From Candidatus Competibacteraceae bacterium (GTDB lineage: Bacteria > Pseudomonadota > Gammaproteobacteria > Competibacterales > Competibacteraceae): a stretch of 9,353 nucleotides of DNA. Both the position numbers and the translations under genes were made by a program. The notes beneath the pieces were generated by a model. The model searched no databases. It worked only from the letters and a program-made list of their open reading frames with translations, and was not told where the DNA came from. Every line of letters begins with the position of its first letter. Within the stretch, counting starts at the first letter, position 1. The stretch spans positions 1-9,353 of the forward strand of contig JAGRHK010000036.1 of the NCBI GenBank assembly GCA_020444985.1, written 5' to 3'. Positions 1 to 7,562 of the stretch are shown piece by piece.

Positions 1-40
1 TATCCAATGGGGATGTCAACGCTGGTTACGGTTAGGAGAG

Positions 41-96
41 AGCGAATAGCGAATTCCTAATTCCCAATTCCTAGTTCCTAATTTCTGACTCCTATC
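41..96. repeat. Phased heptanucleotide repeat array (8 units)
   Basis: Eight consecutive 7-base units can be laid end to end without a gap. The first two are identical (AGCGAAT). The next six follow the consensus TCCTAAT, with one to three substitutions in some units; units 3 and 6 match it exactly. The array ends at the Shine-Dalgarno region of folE2, so it fills the place where that gene's promoter or leader would be. Degenerate heptanucleotide tandem repeats are known from cyanobacteria and occur in other environmental bacteria, usually between genes. Whether this one has a function is not visible. No spacer/repeat alternation is present, so it is not a CRISPR. Confidence 0.75.
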
Positions 97-105
97 GAGG
101 ATTGC

Positions 106-966
106 ATGAAGCCATTGATCATGAGTTCCGCCGCTATGTCCACGGTGATCCCCATTCCTGACGTGCAGAACAGCGCGGATACGCGCCGATTGGCGATCAA
201 CAAGGTGGGCATCAAGGACATCCGTCATCCAGTTCGGGTGCGCGACCGCAGCGGCGGCGAACAACACACCATCGCGACGTTCAACATGTATGTGAACTTG
301 CCGCATAACTTCAAGGGCACCCACATGTCGCGGTTCGTGGAAATTCTGAATGTGCCGGGCCGTGAGATTTCCGTGGATTCCTTCAAGGACATGCTGGTGG
401 AGATGACCGAGCGGCTGGAAGCCGAATCCGGACATATCGAAATGGCGTTCACCTACTTCGTCAATAAGGCGGCGCCGATTTCCGGCGTGGAGAGCCTGAT
501 GGATTACGAGGTAACCTTCATCGGCGAAATCAGCGATGGGCAGCCGGCGATGAATCTCAAGGTGGTCGTGCCGGTAACCAGCCTGTGTCCCTGCTCGAAA
601 AAAATCTCCCGCTATGGCGCCCATAACCAGCGTTCTCATGTGACGCTTAATGTACGATTGAAGGGCGACGGCTTCCTGTGGATCGAAGACCTGATCGACT
701 TGGCCGAAAAAGAGGCGTCCTGCGAATTATATGGATTGCTCAAGCGACCGGATGAAAAGTATGTGACCGAGCGGGCCTACGAAAATCCCAAATTCGTCGA
801 AGACATGGTGCGCGATATCGCCGCACGATTAAATCAGGATGATCGCGTGGCGGCCTACGCGGTGGAATCAGAAAACTTTGAGTCGATTCACAATCATTCG
901 GCCTACGCCATGATCGAACGCGATAAGGAAAGTGAGGCGCGAATATTGTCGTCGGTAGTCGATTAG
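106..966 (+). CDS. folE2: GTP cyclohydrolase FolE2 (type IB)
   Basis: This enzyme converts GTP to 7,8-dihydroneopterin triphosphate, the first step of tetrahydrofolate synthesis and of the queuosine precursor route, in the cytoplasm. The 286-residue protein carries the family hallmark PDVQNSADTRRLAINKVGI (residues 18-36). The SLCPCSKKIS segment (159-168) holds the catalytic/metal-binding cysteine, probably C161, and H173 lies at the spacing expected for the next metal ligand. The RPDEKYVTERAYENP region and the C-terminal NHSAYAMIERD are also typical. The length is slightly above the usual 260-270 because of a short N-terminal extension. ATG codons at 106, 121 and 136 are all possible starts; 106 is preferred because GAGG lies 5 bases upstream. 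The family is metal-promiscuous and often induced by zinc shortage, but no clear Zur-type palindrome is visible in the 105 bases upstream. The next gene starts 40 bases downstream on the same strand, so co-transcription is plausible. Confidence 0.96.
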   Translation: MKPLIMSSAAMSTVIPIPDVQNSADTRRLAINKVGIKDIRHPVRVRDRSGGEQHTIATFNMYVNLPHNFKGTHMSRFVEILNVPGREISVDSFKDMLVEMTERLEAESGHIEMAFTYFVNKAAPISGVESLMDYEVTFIGEISDGQPAMNLKVVVPVTSLCPCSKKISRYGAHNQRSHVTLNVRLKGDGFLWIEDLIDLAEKEASCELYGLLKRPDEKYVTERAYENPKFVEDMVRDIAARLNQDDRVAAYAVESENFESIHNHSAYAMIERDKESEARILSSVVD

Positions 967-1006
967 GCCGATTAAGAACAAGATAACTATCCAGAGGGAC
1001 CCTGCT

Positions 1007-4000
1007 GTGCTGACATTCCAGGCTGGTCAAAATCTGTCCCTGAGCCAACAGAATCCCGGTATTCAACTCGTTGAGCTTAGCCTGATCTGGGCGCCCGATG
1101 ACGGTCCTTGGGCGCTGGATGCCAGCGCCTTTGCTTTGACGGATGAGAGCAAAGTACGCGATGACGGCGATTTCATCTTCTACAATCAACCTGCGCTAGT
1201 CGACGGCGGAATTACGCTTGAGGACCAGGGTCGGCGGTTCGCGATACGTCTCGCTGATTTGCCCCCGGCGATTACCCGGGTCGCAATTGCCGTGACGCTG
1301 GACGCTGCGGACGACCAATCCATGTCAATTTTGCGGCATGTCCGCCTGGAATTGCGCGATGGCGATAGCGGAACCGGCATTGCCAGCTTTACGCTGGAAA
1401 CGGTGGGCATGACCGAGAAGGCGATTATCCTGGGCGAACTCTACCGCCGGCGTGCGGAATGGAAATTCCGGGCGGTCGGGCAGGGATTTGCCGGCGGGCT
1501 GGCGGCATTGGCGCAGCATTTTGGCGTGGAGGTAAGCGAGGACAGCGATTCAACCGCCGCGTCGGCGACGCCAGAACCGCCGGTCAACGCACCTTCCCCG
1601 CCAGCGATTCCTCAGGTGGAGCTGGAAGCGCCGCATCAACCGGTGGCCGAGGCAGCTCACGAACAAGTGGAGCCGACAGCGCCGCCACAGTCTCCCATCC
1701 CGGAAGCCCCGCCTACCCGCCCCGCTGCTTCCAGCGCTCAACTGAGCGCCCAGTGCCGTGAGCTGGAGCAGGTTGGCGTCAGCTTTCTCGACTGGCTTGC
1801 TGAACATCCCGAGCGCGTTGGACAGGAAAAAGCCGGTCTGACCAAGGAATTTCGCCGTCTGGTCGCGCAAGCCAAGCGCCTGAACCAGGCGGTGCAACGG
1901 CCCATGTGCGCGGGCGTGTTTGGCCCCAGCCAGTCCGGCAAGTCCTATCTGATTTCCGCGCTTGCCCGCAAGGGTGATGCGCCGTTATTGGCTGATTTCG
2001 CTGGTCAGAAAATTGACTTCATCCGCGATCTCAACCCCGAGGGCGGGCGCGAGTCAACCGGATTAGTGACTCGCTTCACCTTGCAAACCGTCCCCGGCGC
2101 AACGCCAGCCGCGCCGGTGCAAATGCGCCTGCTGACCCAGACCGATCTGGTGAAGATGCTCGGCAATACTTACTACGCCGACTGTGATCACAGCGACGAT
2201 GAGCCGCTCAACCAGGCCCGCTTGAATGCGTTGCTGGCCGAACTGGTTTCAGCGGCGCAGCCTTCGCCAGTGGACCCGCTGAGTCCCGAAGATGTGTTCG
2301 ATCTGCAAGCCTATTTCGAACGCTATTTCAAGGGACAGGAGCGAGTGCGTCTACTGCGGCACGGCTATTGGGAACAGGCGGCGCAACTGGCGCCTCGGTT
2401 GCGGATCCAGGAGCGCGCGCGTCTGTTCAGCATCATCTGGGGCGAAGTCGACGCTTTCAGCCAACTTTATATCCGCCTATACAATGGCCTGCAGGGTCTT
2501 AATTTCGCCACCGACGCCCAGGCCGGCCTGGAGGCGCTGATTCCCCGCGAGCAAAGCATCATTGATGTGCAAACCCTTAAGAGTCTGGGTACCGGCGGCG
2601 GTGGGATGTTGACCTTGATCGGCATCAACGGAGCCAGGGTGACGCTGCCGCGTAGCGAAGTTGCGGCGCTCATTGCCGAACTGCGCATTGTGATCAGCGA
2701 GCAGCCCTGGGATTTCTTTCAACACACCGACCTGCTGGACTTTCCCGGTGCGCGCTCCCGCGAACAGATCAAGGATTTACCCACGTTCCTGGAAGGCAAC
2801 GACGCCCTGCAAAGCCTGTTTCTGCGCGGCAAGGTCGCCTACCTGTTTGAACGTTATTGCGCCGAACAGGAATTGACCAGCATGTTGCTGTGCATTGGCC
2901 CCAGCAATCAGGAGGTCAAGACGCTGCCGGAGATGGTTTACGACTGGATCGTCAGCACCCACGGCGCGACCCCGGAACAGCGCACCCAGCAACCGACCGC
3001 GCTATTCCTGGTGTTGACCAAGTTCGACATGGAGTTCGAGGAGAAGGCCGGCGAGCGCTCCCCGGAAGGGCGCTGGACGACCCGGCTGGAAAGCTCCCTG
3101 ATCAACTTCTTTGGCAAACAGCATGAATGGCCGCACCAATGGGATATCCACGGCTGTTTCCGCAACAGCTACTGGCTGCGTAATCCCAATTTCAAAGCCA
3201 AACATATGTTTGAATATGATGAAAATGGTCGCGAAACTGAAGTTCGCCGTGGCGAGAAGAGTCGCATCGAGATGTTCCGCACCGCATTTCTTCGGGATGA
3301 AAATGCCAATCGCCACTTCCGTAACCCGGTCGAAGCTTGGGATGCGGGTCTCATGCTCAATGATGGCGGCGTGACCTATCTGGCGCAAAATCTGCGCCCA
3401 TTATGTAATCCCGAACTCAAGCGTCAGCAACTGACGGGACAGACGCAGCAACTGCGCGCGCAGATGGCCGAGCACATTGATCATTATCATGTCAGTGATA
3501 ATCCAGAACAGGAATTGGAGAAGCGCCTGGAAGCGGCGCGACAGGTCGCCGCCCGGCTGATCGACTGCGCTGGCGAGCAGCGTTTCGGAGAATTGCTGCG
3601 TTCACTCCAAACGGATAGCGATGATCTGGAAAGCATTTACTACCGGATTGAAACTCGCTTGCCGGATGATGAGCAGAGCGTCAGCGCGCCGACCATCGGC
3701 ACAGCGGTGGATACCCGCAAGATGAAAACGTTGCTGGGACTCACCGGTTCTTCCGACGCCAGGACGGCAGAGGAAGAGACCCGCAAGGATGACGCCGCTT
3801 TATTCGCCTGTGAGGCCGTAGCGGAATGGATGCGGGATTTACAGGACTTGAGCGGCGACAAGTCGCGTTGCGACTATTATCGAATACCCGAAGCGTTGAT
3901 GGCCGAGTTCGTCAAGGAGTTGATCAGTGGCGCGCAACGCATGAAGCTGGAGGAAAAAATTGTGGCGCAGACTCGGCAGGTCACCGGGTTTCGCATGAAA

Positions 4001-4339
4001 TTCGAGCAGATTGTGACCCTGCCGGCCCGGCTCACGGCTCATTTGCTGAACCGCTACGTGGATTTTCTGGGTTATGACGCACTGGCGCTTGACAAGCGGC
4101 CCCTGCTGCCGCTGGAGAACGGTCCACGACCGATATTCCCGCCACGCGCTGTGCCGTGCGGCGGTCCGCAACTCAACGAACGTCAGTCGACTTACGATCA
4201 GGACTACTATACCGACTGGATTCGCGCTTATCTGGATTTAGTAGAGCGCAACGCCCGATTCCACGATGGCGCGGAAGTCGATCTGGCGGCCAATCGCCAC
4301 CTGGGCGAGTTATTGACGCAGTTACGTGCGACCGCATGA
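1007..4339 (+). CDS. TerD domain-SrfC-type GTPase fusion protein
   Basis: A 1110-residue protein starting at GTG, with AGAGGG 8 bases upstream. Residues 1-176 form a TerD domain: LDASAFAL (37-44), the acidic RDDGDFIFYNQ (51-61), which is the Ca-binding region of this family, and ELYRRRAEWKFRAVGQGF (144-161). Residues about 181-243 are a proline/alanine-rich linker. The rest resembles SrfC (COG4458, putative virulence factor family). It has a Walker A/G1 motif GPSQSGKS (306-313), the stretch DLNPEGGRESTGLVTRFT (341-358), a G3-like DFPG (578-581) in LLDFPGARSR, and a G4-like TKFD (671-674). A glutamine- and glutamate-rich, probably coiled-coil stretch lies near 800-850. No signal peptide or membrane helix is evident. 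SrfC is normally encoded with SrfA and SrfB, and TerD with other ter genes; neither set is present here. The likely role is a cytoplasmic, Ca2+-responsive GTPase in stress or envelope interaction, which is inference from the domains. Only 57 bases separate it from convergent trmO, and no terminator is visible there. Confidence 0.88.
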   Translation: MLTFQAGQNLSLSQQNPGIQLVELSLIWAPDDGPWALDASAFALTDESKVRDDGDFIFYNQPALVDGGITLEDQGRRFAIRLADLPPAITRVAIAVTLDAADDQSMSILRHVRLELRDGDSGTGIASFTLETVGMTEKAIILGELYRRRAEWKFRAVGQGFAGGLAALAQHFGVEVSEDSDSTAASATPEPPVNAPSPPAIPQVELEAPHQPVAEAAHEQVEPTAPPQSPIPEAPPTRPAASSAQLSAQCRELEQVGVSFLDWLAEHPERVGQEKAGLTKEFRRLVAQAKRLNQAVQRPMCAGVFGPSQSGKSYLISALARKGDAPLLADFAGQKIDFIRDLNPEGGRESTGLVTRFTLQTVPGATPAAPVQMRLLTQTDLVKMLGNTYYADCDHSDDEPLNQARLNALLAELVSAAQPSPVDPLSPEDVFDLQAYFERYFKGQERVRLLRHGYWEQAAQLAPRLRIQERARLFSIIWGEVDAFSQLYIRLYNGLQGLNFATDAQAGLEALIPREQSIIDVQTLKSLGTGGGGMLTLIGINGARVTLPRSEVAALIAELRIVISEQPWDFFQHTDLLDFPGARSREQIKDLPTFLEGNDALQSLFLRGKVAYLFERYCAEQELTSMLLCIGPSNQEVKTLPEMVYDWIVSTHGATPEQRTQQPTALFLVLTKFDMEFEEKAGERSPEGRWTTRLESSLINFFGKQHEWPHQWDIHGCFRNSYWLRNPNFKAKHMFEYDENGRETEVRRGEKSRIEMFRTAFLRDENANRHFRNPVEAWDAGLMLNDGGVTYLAQNLRPLCNPELKRQQLTGQTQQLRAQMAEHIDHYHVSDNPEQELEKRLEAARQVAARLIDCAGEQRFGELLRSLQTDSDDLESIYYRIETRLPDDEQSVSAPTIGTAVDTRKMKTLLGLTGSSDARTAEEETRKDDAALFACEAVAEWMRDLQDLSGDKSRCDYYRIPEALMAEFVKELISGAQRMKLEEKIVAQTRQVTGFRMKFEQIVTLPARLTAHLLNRYVDFLGYDALALDKRPLLPLENGPRPIFPPRAVPCGGPQLNERQSTYDQDYYTDWIRAYLDLVERNARFHDGAEVDLAANRHLGELLTQLRATA

Positions 4340-4396
4340 ATGACCTGGAAAACCGCAATAGAAGAAATCACGAATATGTTTGGCTATGCATACCAC

Positions 4397-5098
4397 TTAA
4401 AACTGACTAATATCCGTCACGTAAACGGTTGTTTCAAGCACTTCCCATTTTACATCAAAGTCATAGAGCTTCATGCCATACGATTGCAGCGCCGCATCGC
4501 CCGATTTCCGCACGTAGGCCGGGCGCGGATCCTGGCGCAGAATCTGCGTGATCAATTCACGTAAATCGCCTTGCGGCCAGTTCGCGCAAAATACCGCCGC
4601 CTGTGGGCTGAACTCGACATCCCGTTCTGCACTAGGCGCTTCAGGCGCGAAACCGCCGGCGGCTGCCAGGAGACTGTCGGCATAAGGCACATACGGCTTG
4701 ATATCCAAAACCGGCGTTCCATCGAGTAAATCCACCCCTGCCAGATGCAGCGTGATTCCACCGGAACCCATCACAATTTTTTCCAGCCTGACTGCGGACA
4801 ATCCCAGCGGATTCGGTCGAAACGGGGAACGGGTTGCAAATACGCCCAGCCGCCGATTACCGCCCAGACGCGGCGGTCGCACAGTCGGCTGCCAGCGCCT
4901 CTCGGGCAGGCCGTGAAACACGAACAACAGCCACAGATGGGAAAAATCCTCCAGTCCACGCACGGCAGCCGGTTGTGCATAAGGCGGTCGTAATTCCAAC
5001 GTCGCCCGCGCCGCCGAAACCAATCCCGGTTGACGGGGAATGCCGAATTTCTCGCGAAAACAGGAATGGACGATACCAATCGGTTCAAATGCGAACAC
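4397..5098 (-). CDS. trmO: tRNA (t6A37)-N6-methyltransferase TrmO
   Basis: TrmO uses S-adenosylmethionine to N6-methylate threonylcarbamoyladenosine 37 of ACY-decoding tRNA-Thr, giving m6t6A. The reading frame is open to 5182, but a GTG at 5096-5098 is preferred. It gives MFAFEPIGIVHS, which aligns with the known N-terminus of the family, and a 233-residue protein (the E. coli enzyme is 235). It also starts 10 bases after the upstream stop instead of overlapping that gene by about 70 bases. Family motifs from this start are KFGIPRQPGL (17-26), GLEDFSHLWLLFVFH (48-62), GVFATRSPFRPNPLGLS (85-101), LLDGTPVLDIKPYVPYAD (124-141) and DPRPAY (190-195). The Shine-Dalgarno before GTG is weak (GGA within TTGGAAAACC), which fits translational coupling to the hydrolase gene upstream. 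An ATG at 5158 is the alternative start. Confidence 0.93.
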   Translation of the reverse strand: MFAFEPIGIVHSCFREKFGIPRQPGLVSAARATLELRPPYAQPAAVRGLEDFSHLWLLFVFHGLPERRWQPTVRPPRLGGNRRLGVFATRSPFRPNPLGLSAVRLEKIVMGSGGITLHLAGVDLLDGTPVLDIKPYVPYADSLLAAAGGFAPEAPSAERDVEFSPQAAVFCANWPQGDLRELITQILRQDPRPAYVRKSGDAALQSYGMKLYDFDVKWEVLETTVYVTDISQF

Positions 5099-5108
5099 GG
5101 TTTTCCAA

Positions 5109-5810
5109 TCAGTGCCGATGCGGATGCGGCTCCGGTCGGTAAGGCTCCTCGCGGTCATGTAAATGCATCCGGTATTCGACAAAGCCTGGACTGTTATCGA
5201 AATGCAGGAAAGGATTGCCGTCTAGTTGTTCCAGCAGGGTCGAGGTCGGCGTAATGCCGTAATTATGACCGGGACGAATCAGTGTAGCGCCAGGCAGCCG
5301 CTCGCCCAGCCGACGCAGGCTTTGATACATCTGCTCGGGATCGCCGCCACGCAGATCGCAACGCCCACAACCAAATACAAACAGGGTATCGCCGGTTAAC
5401 ACCTGGTTGCCCAGCCGGTAGCAGGCTGAACCAGGGGTATGCCCCGGCGTGTGCAGCATTTCAATCTCGGTTTCACCCAACTGAATGCGGTCGCCACCTT
5501 CATGCAAAGTCGGCAAGTCAAGGTAATTATTCCAGAATGCAGCTTCCGCCCGAAGCAGATGCAACTGGGCATCGCTGGCGTTCAACAACGCTTCGACGCC
5601 GTTGATATGATCAAAATGGCTGTGGGTCAGCAAAATATCAGTGACGCGCAAACCACCTCGTTCAACAGTAGCCAGAATCGCTGGCACATCCCAAGCCGGA
5701 TCGACCACTGCCGCGCGATCGGTGGCGTGGTCATGGATCACATAGATGAAATTGCTCATGCGCCCCAGTTCCAGGGCGTGAATGGTATAAGGAGCGGTTT
5801 CGGTCATCAT
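5109..5810 (-). CDS. Metallo-beta-lactamase-fold hydrolase, glyoxalase II-like
   Basis: A 233-residue single-domain metallo-beta-lactamase-fold protein with the complete dinuclear metal set: THSHFDH (62-68), the HTPGHTPG loop with H124, bridging D141 in TGDTLF, and H182 in PGHNYG. These correspond to the ligands of hydroxyacylglutathione hydrolase. The segment FGCGRCDLRGGDPEQMY (146-162) resembles the G-CGR-D element of persulfide dioxygenases and related proteins. The C-terminal glutathione-binding domain of classical glyoxalase II is reduced to about 45 residues. The substrate is therefore uncertain: a thioester such as S-lactoylglutathione, or a persulfide. Its stop lies 10 bases before trmO, suggesting a two-gene operon. 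Two adjacent ATG codons (5810 and 5807) can start it and the Shine-Dalgarno is weak; an internal methionine at residue 18 is a less likely start. No signal peptide is seen, so it is presumably cytoplasmic. Confidence 0.88.
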   Translation of the reverse strand: MMTETAPYTIHALELGRMSNFIYVIHDHATDRAAVVDPAWDVPAILATVERGGLRVTDILLTHSHFDHINGVEALLNASDAQLHLLRAEAAFWNNYLDLPTLHEGGDRIQLGETEIEMLHTPGHTPGSACYRLGNQVLTGDTLFVFGCGRCDLRGGDPEQMYQSLRRLGERLPGATLIRPGHNYGITPTSTLLEQLDGNPFLHFDNSPGFVEYRMHLHDREEPYRPEPHPHRH

Positions 5811-5958
5811 GGATTCTCACGGTGAAGCGCGGAGCGCGCGCAGCGCGACGTTGGAACATTCACGATTACGACGACTCTGAATGGCCAATACAGCGGATCA
5901 GCGCGTCTGGCGCGAGCCGACTTGCGGATCCCTTTTCCAGGGTTCAGAGGGATTTTTC
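5811..5958. other. Divergent intergenic region with AGCGCG repeats
   Basis: This 148-base gap separates the hydrolase gene (minus strand) from the Mth938-type gene (plus strand) and must contain both start regions. AGCGCG occurs three times within 22 bases (starting at 5826, 5833 and 5842), making a very GC-rich, partly self-complementary patch beside the hydrolase start. No convincing -35/-10 pair was found on either strand. AGAGGGA at 5946-5952 is the ribosome binding site of the plus-strand gene. Confidence 0.5.
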
Positions 5959-6339
5959 ATGCATTTCAGTCTCGATACCGACATCAGTAAACACTTCATC
6001 AAAAGCTATGGGCCAGGCTGGATTAATGTCAACGAGCAACAAATCCGCCGCAGCGTGATTGTGACTCCCGACCAATTAGTCACCGATTGGCCGCCTCAGA
6101 CCTTCGCCGATCTGGGAGAAGAGCACTTTGCAGCGATCATGGCCCTGGCGCCGGAAGTTATCTTGCTGGGCACTGGCGATCGGCAGCGATTTCCACAGCC
6201 AAAACTGACCCAGGCCTTGCTAACGCAAGGGGTCGGCATCGAGATTATGGATACCGCCGCTGCCTGCCGGACCTACAACGTGATCATGCTGGAGGATCGC
6301 CGGGTTGCGGCGGCGTTATTGATGATTGAGACGGACTAA
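5959..6339 (+). CDS. Mth938-like (DUF498/COG3737) protein
   Basis: A 126-residue protein of the Mth938/DUF498 family, which includes the mitochondrial complex I assembly factor NDUFAF3. The bacterial members have no established function. Recognisable family features are the N-terminal VIVTPDQLVTDWP segment, then PEVILLGTGDRQRFPQP in the middle and the nearly invariant IEIMDTAAACRTYNVIMLEDRR near the C-terminus (read here as two adjoining blocks). The reading frame is open from 5881, but ATG 5959 is chosen because AGAGGGA lies 6 bases upstream and the resulting length is normal for the family. The extra 26 upstream residues are not conserved-looking. It is transcribed divergently from the hydrolase/trmO pair and converges on rpoS, separated from it by a strong hairpin. 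No signal peptide or membrane segment is visible. Confidence 0.92.
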   Translation: MHFSLDTDISKHFIKSYGPGWINVNEQQIRRSVIVTPDQLVTDWPPQTFADLGEEHFAAIMALAPEVILLGTGDRQRFPQPKLTQALLTQGVGIEIMDTAAACRTYNVIMLEDRRVAAALLMIETD

Positions 6340-6358
6340 CTCTTTTCAACATGCCACG

Positions 6359-6387
6359 CCCCGTTTCTGCTGGGAGCAGAAACGGGG
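6359..6387. terminator. Perfect 13-bp hairpin between convergent genes
   Basis: Bases 6359-6371 (CCCCGTTTCTGCT) are exactly complementary to 6375-6387, leaving a 3-base GGG loop. It lies 19 bases after the Mth938-type stop and 11 bases after the rpoS stop, so it can serve both transcripts. Neither side has a real T-tract, so it may act as a 3'-end stabiliser or a factor-assisted terminator rather than a classical intrinsic one. Confidence 0.75.
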
Positions 6388-6398
6388 ATATTAGCCGC

Positions 6399-7427
6399 TT
6401 ACAAAAAATCCTGGCAAAATCCTTCGCCTTCCAAAATCTTGCGCAGTCGCCGCAAAGCATCGATCTGAATTTGCCGCACTCGTTCGCGGGTAACGCCGAT
6501 TTCGTTGCCGACTTGCTCCAGGGTCGCCTTTTCCTGCCCGCAGAGTCCAAACCGCCGCTTCACCACAGTCCGTTGCTTGTCGTTCAACTGATCAAGCCAG
6601 GATTCCAGCTTTTCGTTAAGATCAGCATCCTGCAACAGTTGTGAGGGATCGGTATTGTTGTCATCGGGGATAGCGTCCAGCAGAGAACGGTCTTCATCCT
6701 TGCCAATCGGGGTGTCTACCGAGGCCACCCGTTCGTTGAGCTGCAGCATCCGCTTCACTTCCGCCACCGACTTGCCCATGGCCTGAGCGATTTCCTCGGT
6801 GCTGGGTTCATGATCCAGAGTCTGCGTCAACTGCCGAGCAGTACGCAGATAGCCATTGATTTCCTTAATAATATGGATCGGCAGACGAATGGTGCGGGTC
6901 TGATTCATCAGCGCCCGTTCGATCGTTTGCCGAATCCACCAGGTCGCGTAGGTTGAGAACCGGAAGCCGCGTTCAGGATCAAATTTCTCGACGGCGTGAA
7001 TAAGCCCCAGATTGCCTTCCTCGATCAGGTCAAGCAGGCTGAGTCCCCGGTTCATATAGCGGCGGGCAATTTTGACCACCAGCCGCAGGTTGCTTTCAAC
7101 CATGCGGTTGCGGGCGGCGGCATCGCCCTGGATGGCCAAGCGAGCAAAATACACTTCTTCCTGAGCGGTCAGCAGAGGAGAGAATCCAATTTCGCTCAAA
7201 TACATGCGAGTCGCGTCCAATTCCTCCAGGGTCACTTCCCGGGGAGCGGTCACGGTAGGAGACGACCAGACAGTATCCGCAGCCTCCTGTAACTCTTCAT
7301 TTCCAGCGACGATCTCGTTATCGTCATCTTCTTCCAGCTTGTCCTCGTCCAACAGGTGATCTTCCATGACCAGTTCATCGTCACAAACGACTGCTTCTTC
7401 CAGACAGGCACTGATCCGTCGGGACAT
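6399..7427 (-). CDS. rpoS: RNA polymerase sigma factor RpoS (sigma S)
   Basis: The general stress/stationary-phase sigma factor, which directs RNA polymerase to stress promoters. It has 342 residues (330 in E. coli). Residues 15-50 are a very acidic N-terminal stretch. Region 1.2 begins near RMYLSEIGFSPLL (74-86). Region 2 spans about 104-174 and includes ESNLRLVVKIARRY, LLDLIEEGNLGLIHAVEKFD and FSTYATWWIRQTIERA, covering core binding and -10 recognition. Region 3 starts at TRTIRLPIHIIKEI (177-190). Its lysine 188 is in the position of E. coli K173, the residue involved in RssB-directed proteolysis. Region 4.2, including VTRERVRQIQ (312-321), recognises the -35 element. The RpoS-type sequence around residues 74-120 and 205-245 distinguishes it from RpoD and RpoH. 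The start is fixed by a strong AGGAGG 6 bases upstream. surE lies upstream on the same strand. Confidence 0.98.
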   Translation of the reverse strand: MSRRISACLEEAVVCDDELVMEDHLLDEDKLEEDDDNEIVAGNEELQEAADTVWSSPTVTAPREVTLEELDATRMYLSEIGFSPLLTAQEEVYFARLAIQGDAAARNRMVESNLRLVVKIARRYMNRGLSLLDLIEEGNLGLIHAVEKFDPERGFRFSTYATWWIRQTIERALMNQTRTIRLPIHIIKEINGYLRTARQLTQTLDHEPSTEEIAQAMGKSVAEVKRMLQLNERVASVDTPIGKDEDRSLLDAIPDDNNTDPSQLLQDADLNEKLESWLDQLNDKQRTVVKRRFGLCGQEKATLEQVGNEIGVTRERVRQIQIDALRRLRKILEGEGFCQDFL

Positions 7428-7433
7428 CGATAA

Positions 7434-7439
7434 CCTCCT
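7434..7439 (-). promoter_or_regulatory. Strong Shine-Dalgarno of rpoS
   Basis: On the minus strand AGGAGG lies 6 bases before the rpoS ATG. A full-consensus site is notable because E. coli rpoS translation is held low by a folded leader and a weaker site; here control would more likely depend on transcription, leader folding or proteolysis. Confidence 0.85.
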
Positions 7440-7562
7440 CGACCTACTTCGCTTGGTGGAACTTCACTGTTGACGCCGGGCCGGAAAACGGTCGGCTGCG
7501 TCTTTGTATATTGTTTTTTTAATACCAGAAAACCCACATTCATCGCATGATGATGAAGGCCT

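Noticed and set aside
41..96. Possible CRISPR array
   Set aside because: Units are 7 bases and contiguous, with no spacers.
16..639. 207-codon minus-strand open frame
   Set aside because: It lies antisense to most of folE2, whose family motifs are unmistakable; its translation shows no recognisable domain.
4340..4564. 74-codon plus-strand frame after the fusion gene
   Set aside because: It runs antisense through the 3' part of trmO and has no Shine-Dalgarno or recognisable sequence.
5099..5182. 28-residue N-terminal extension of trmO
   Set aside because: It overlaps the end of the hydrolase gene, and the extra residues do not fit the family; GTG 5098 gives the expected N-terminus and length.
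5881..5958. 26-residue N-terminal extension of the Mth938-type protein
   Set aside because: A clear Shine-Dalgarno precedes the ATG at 5959 and the shorter form has the normal family length.
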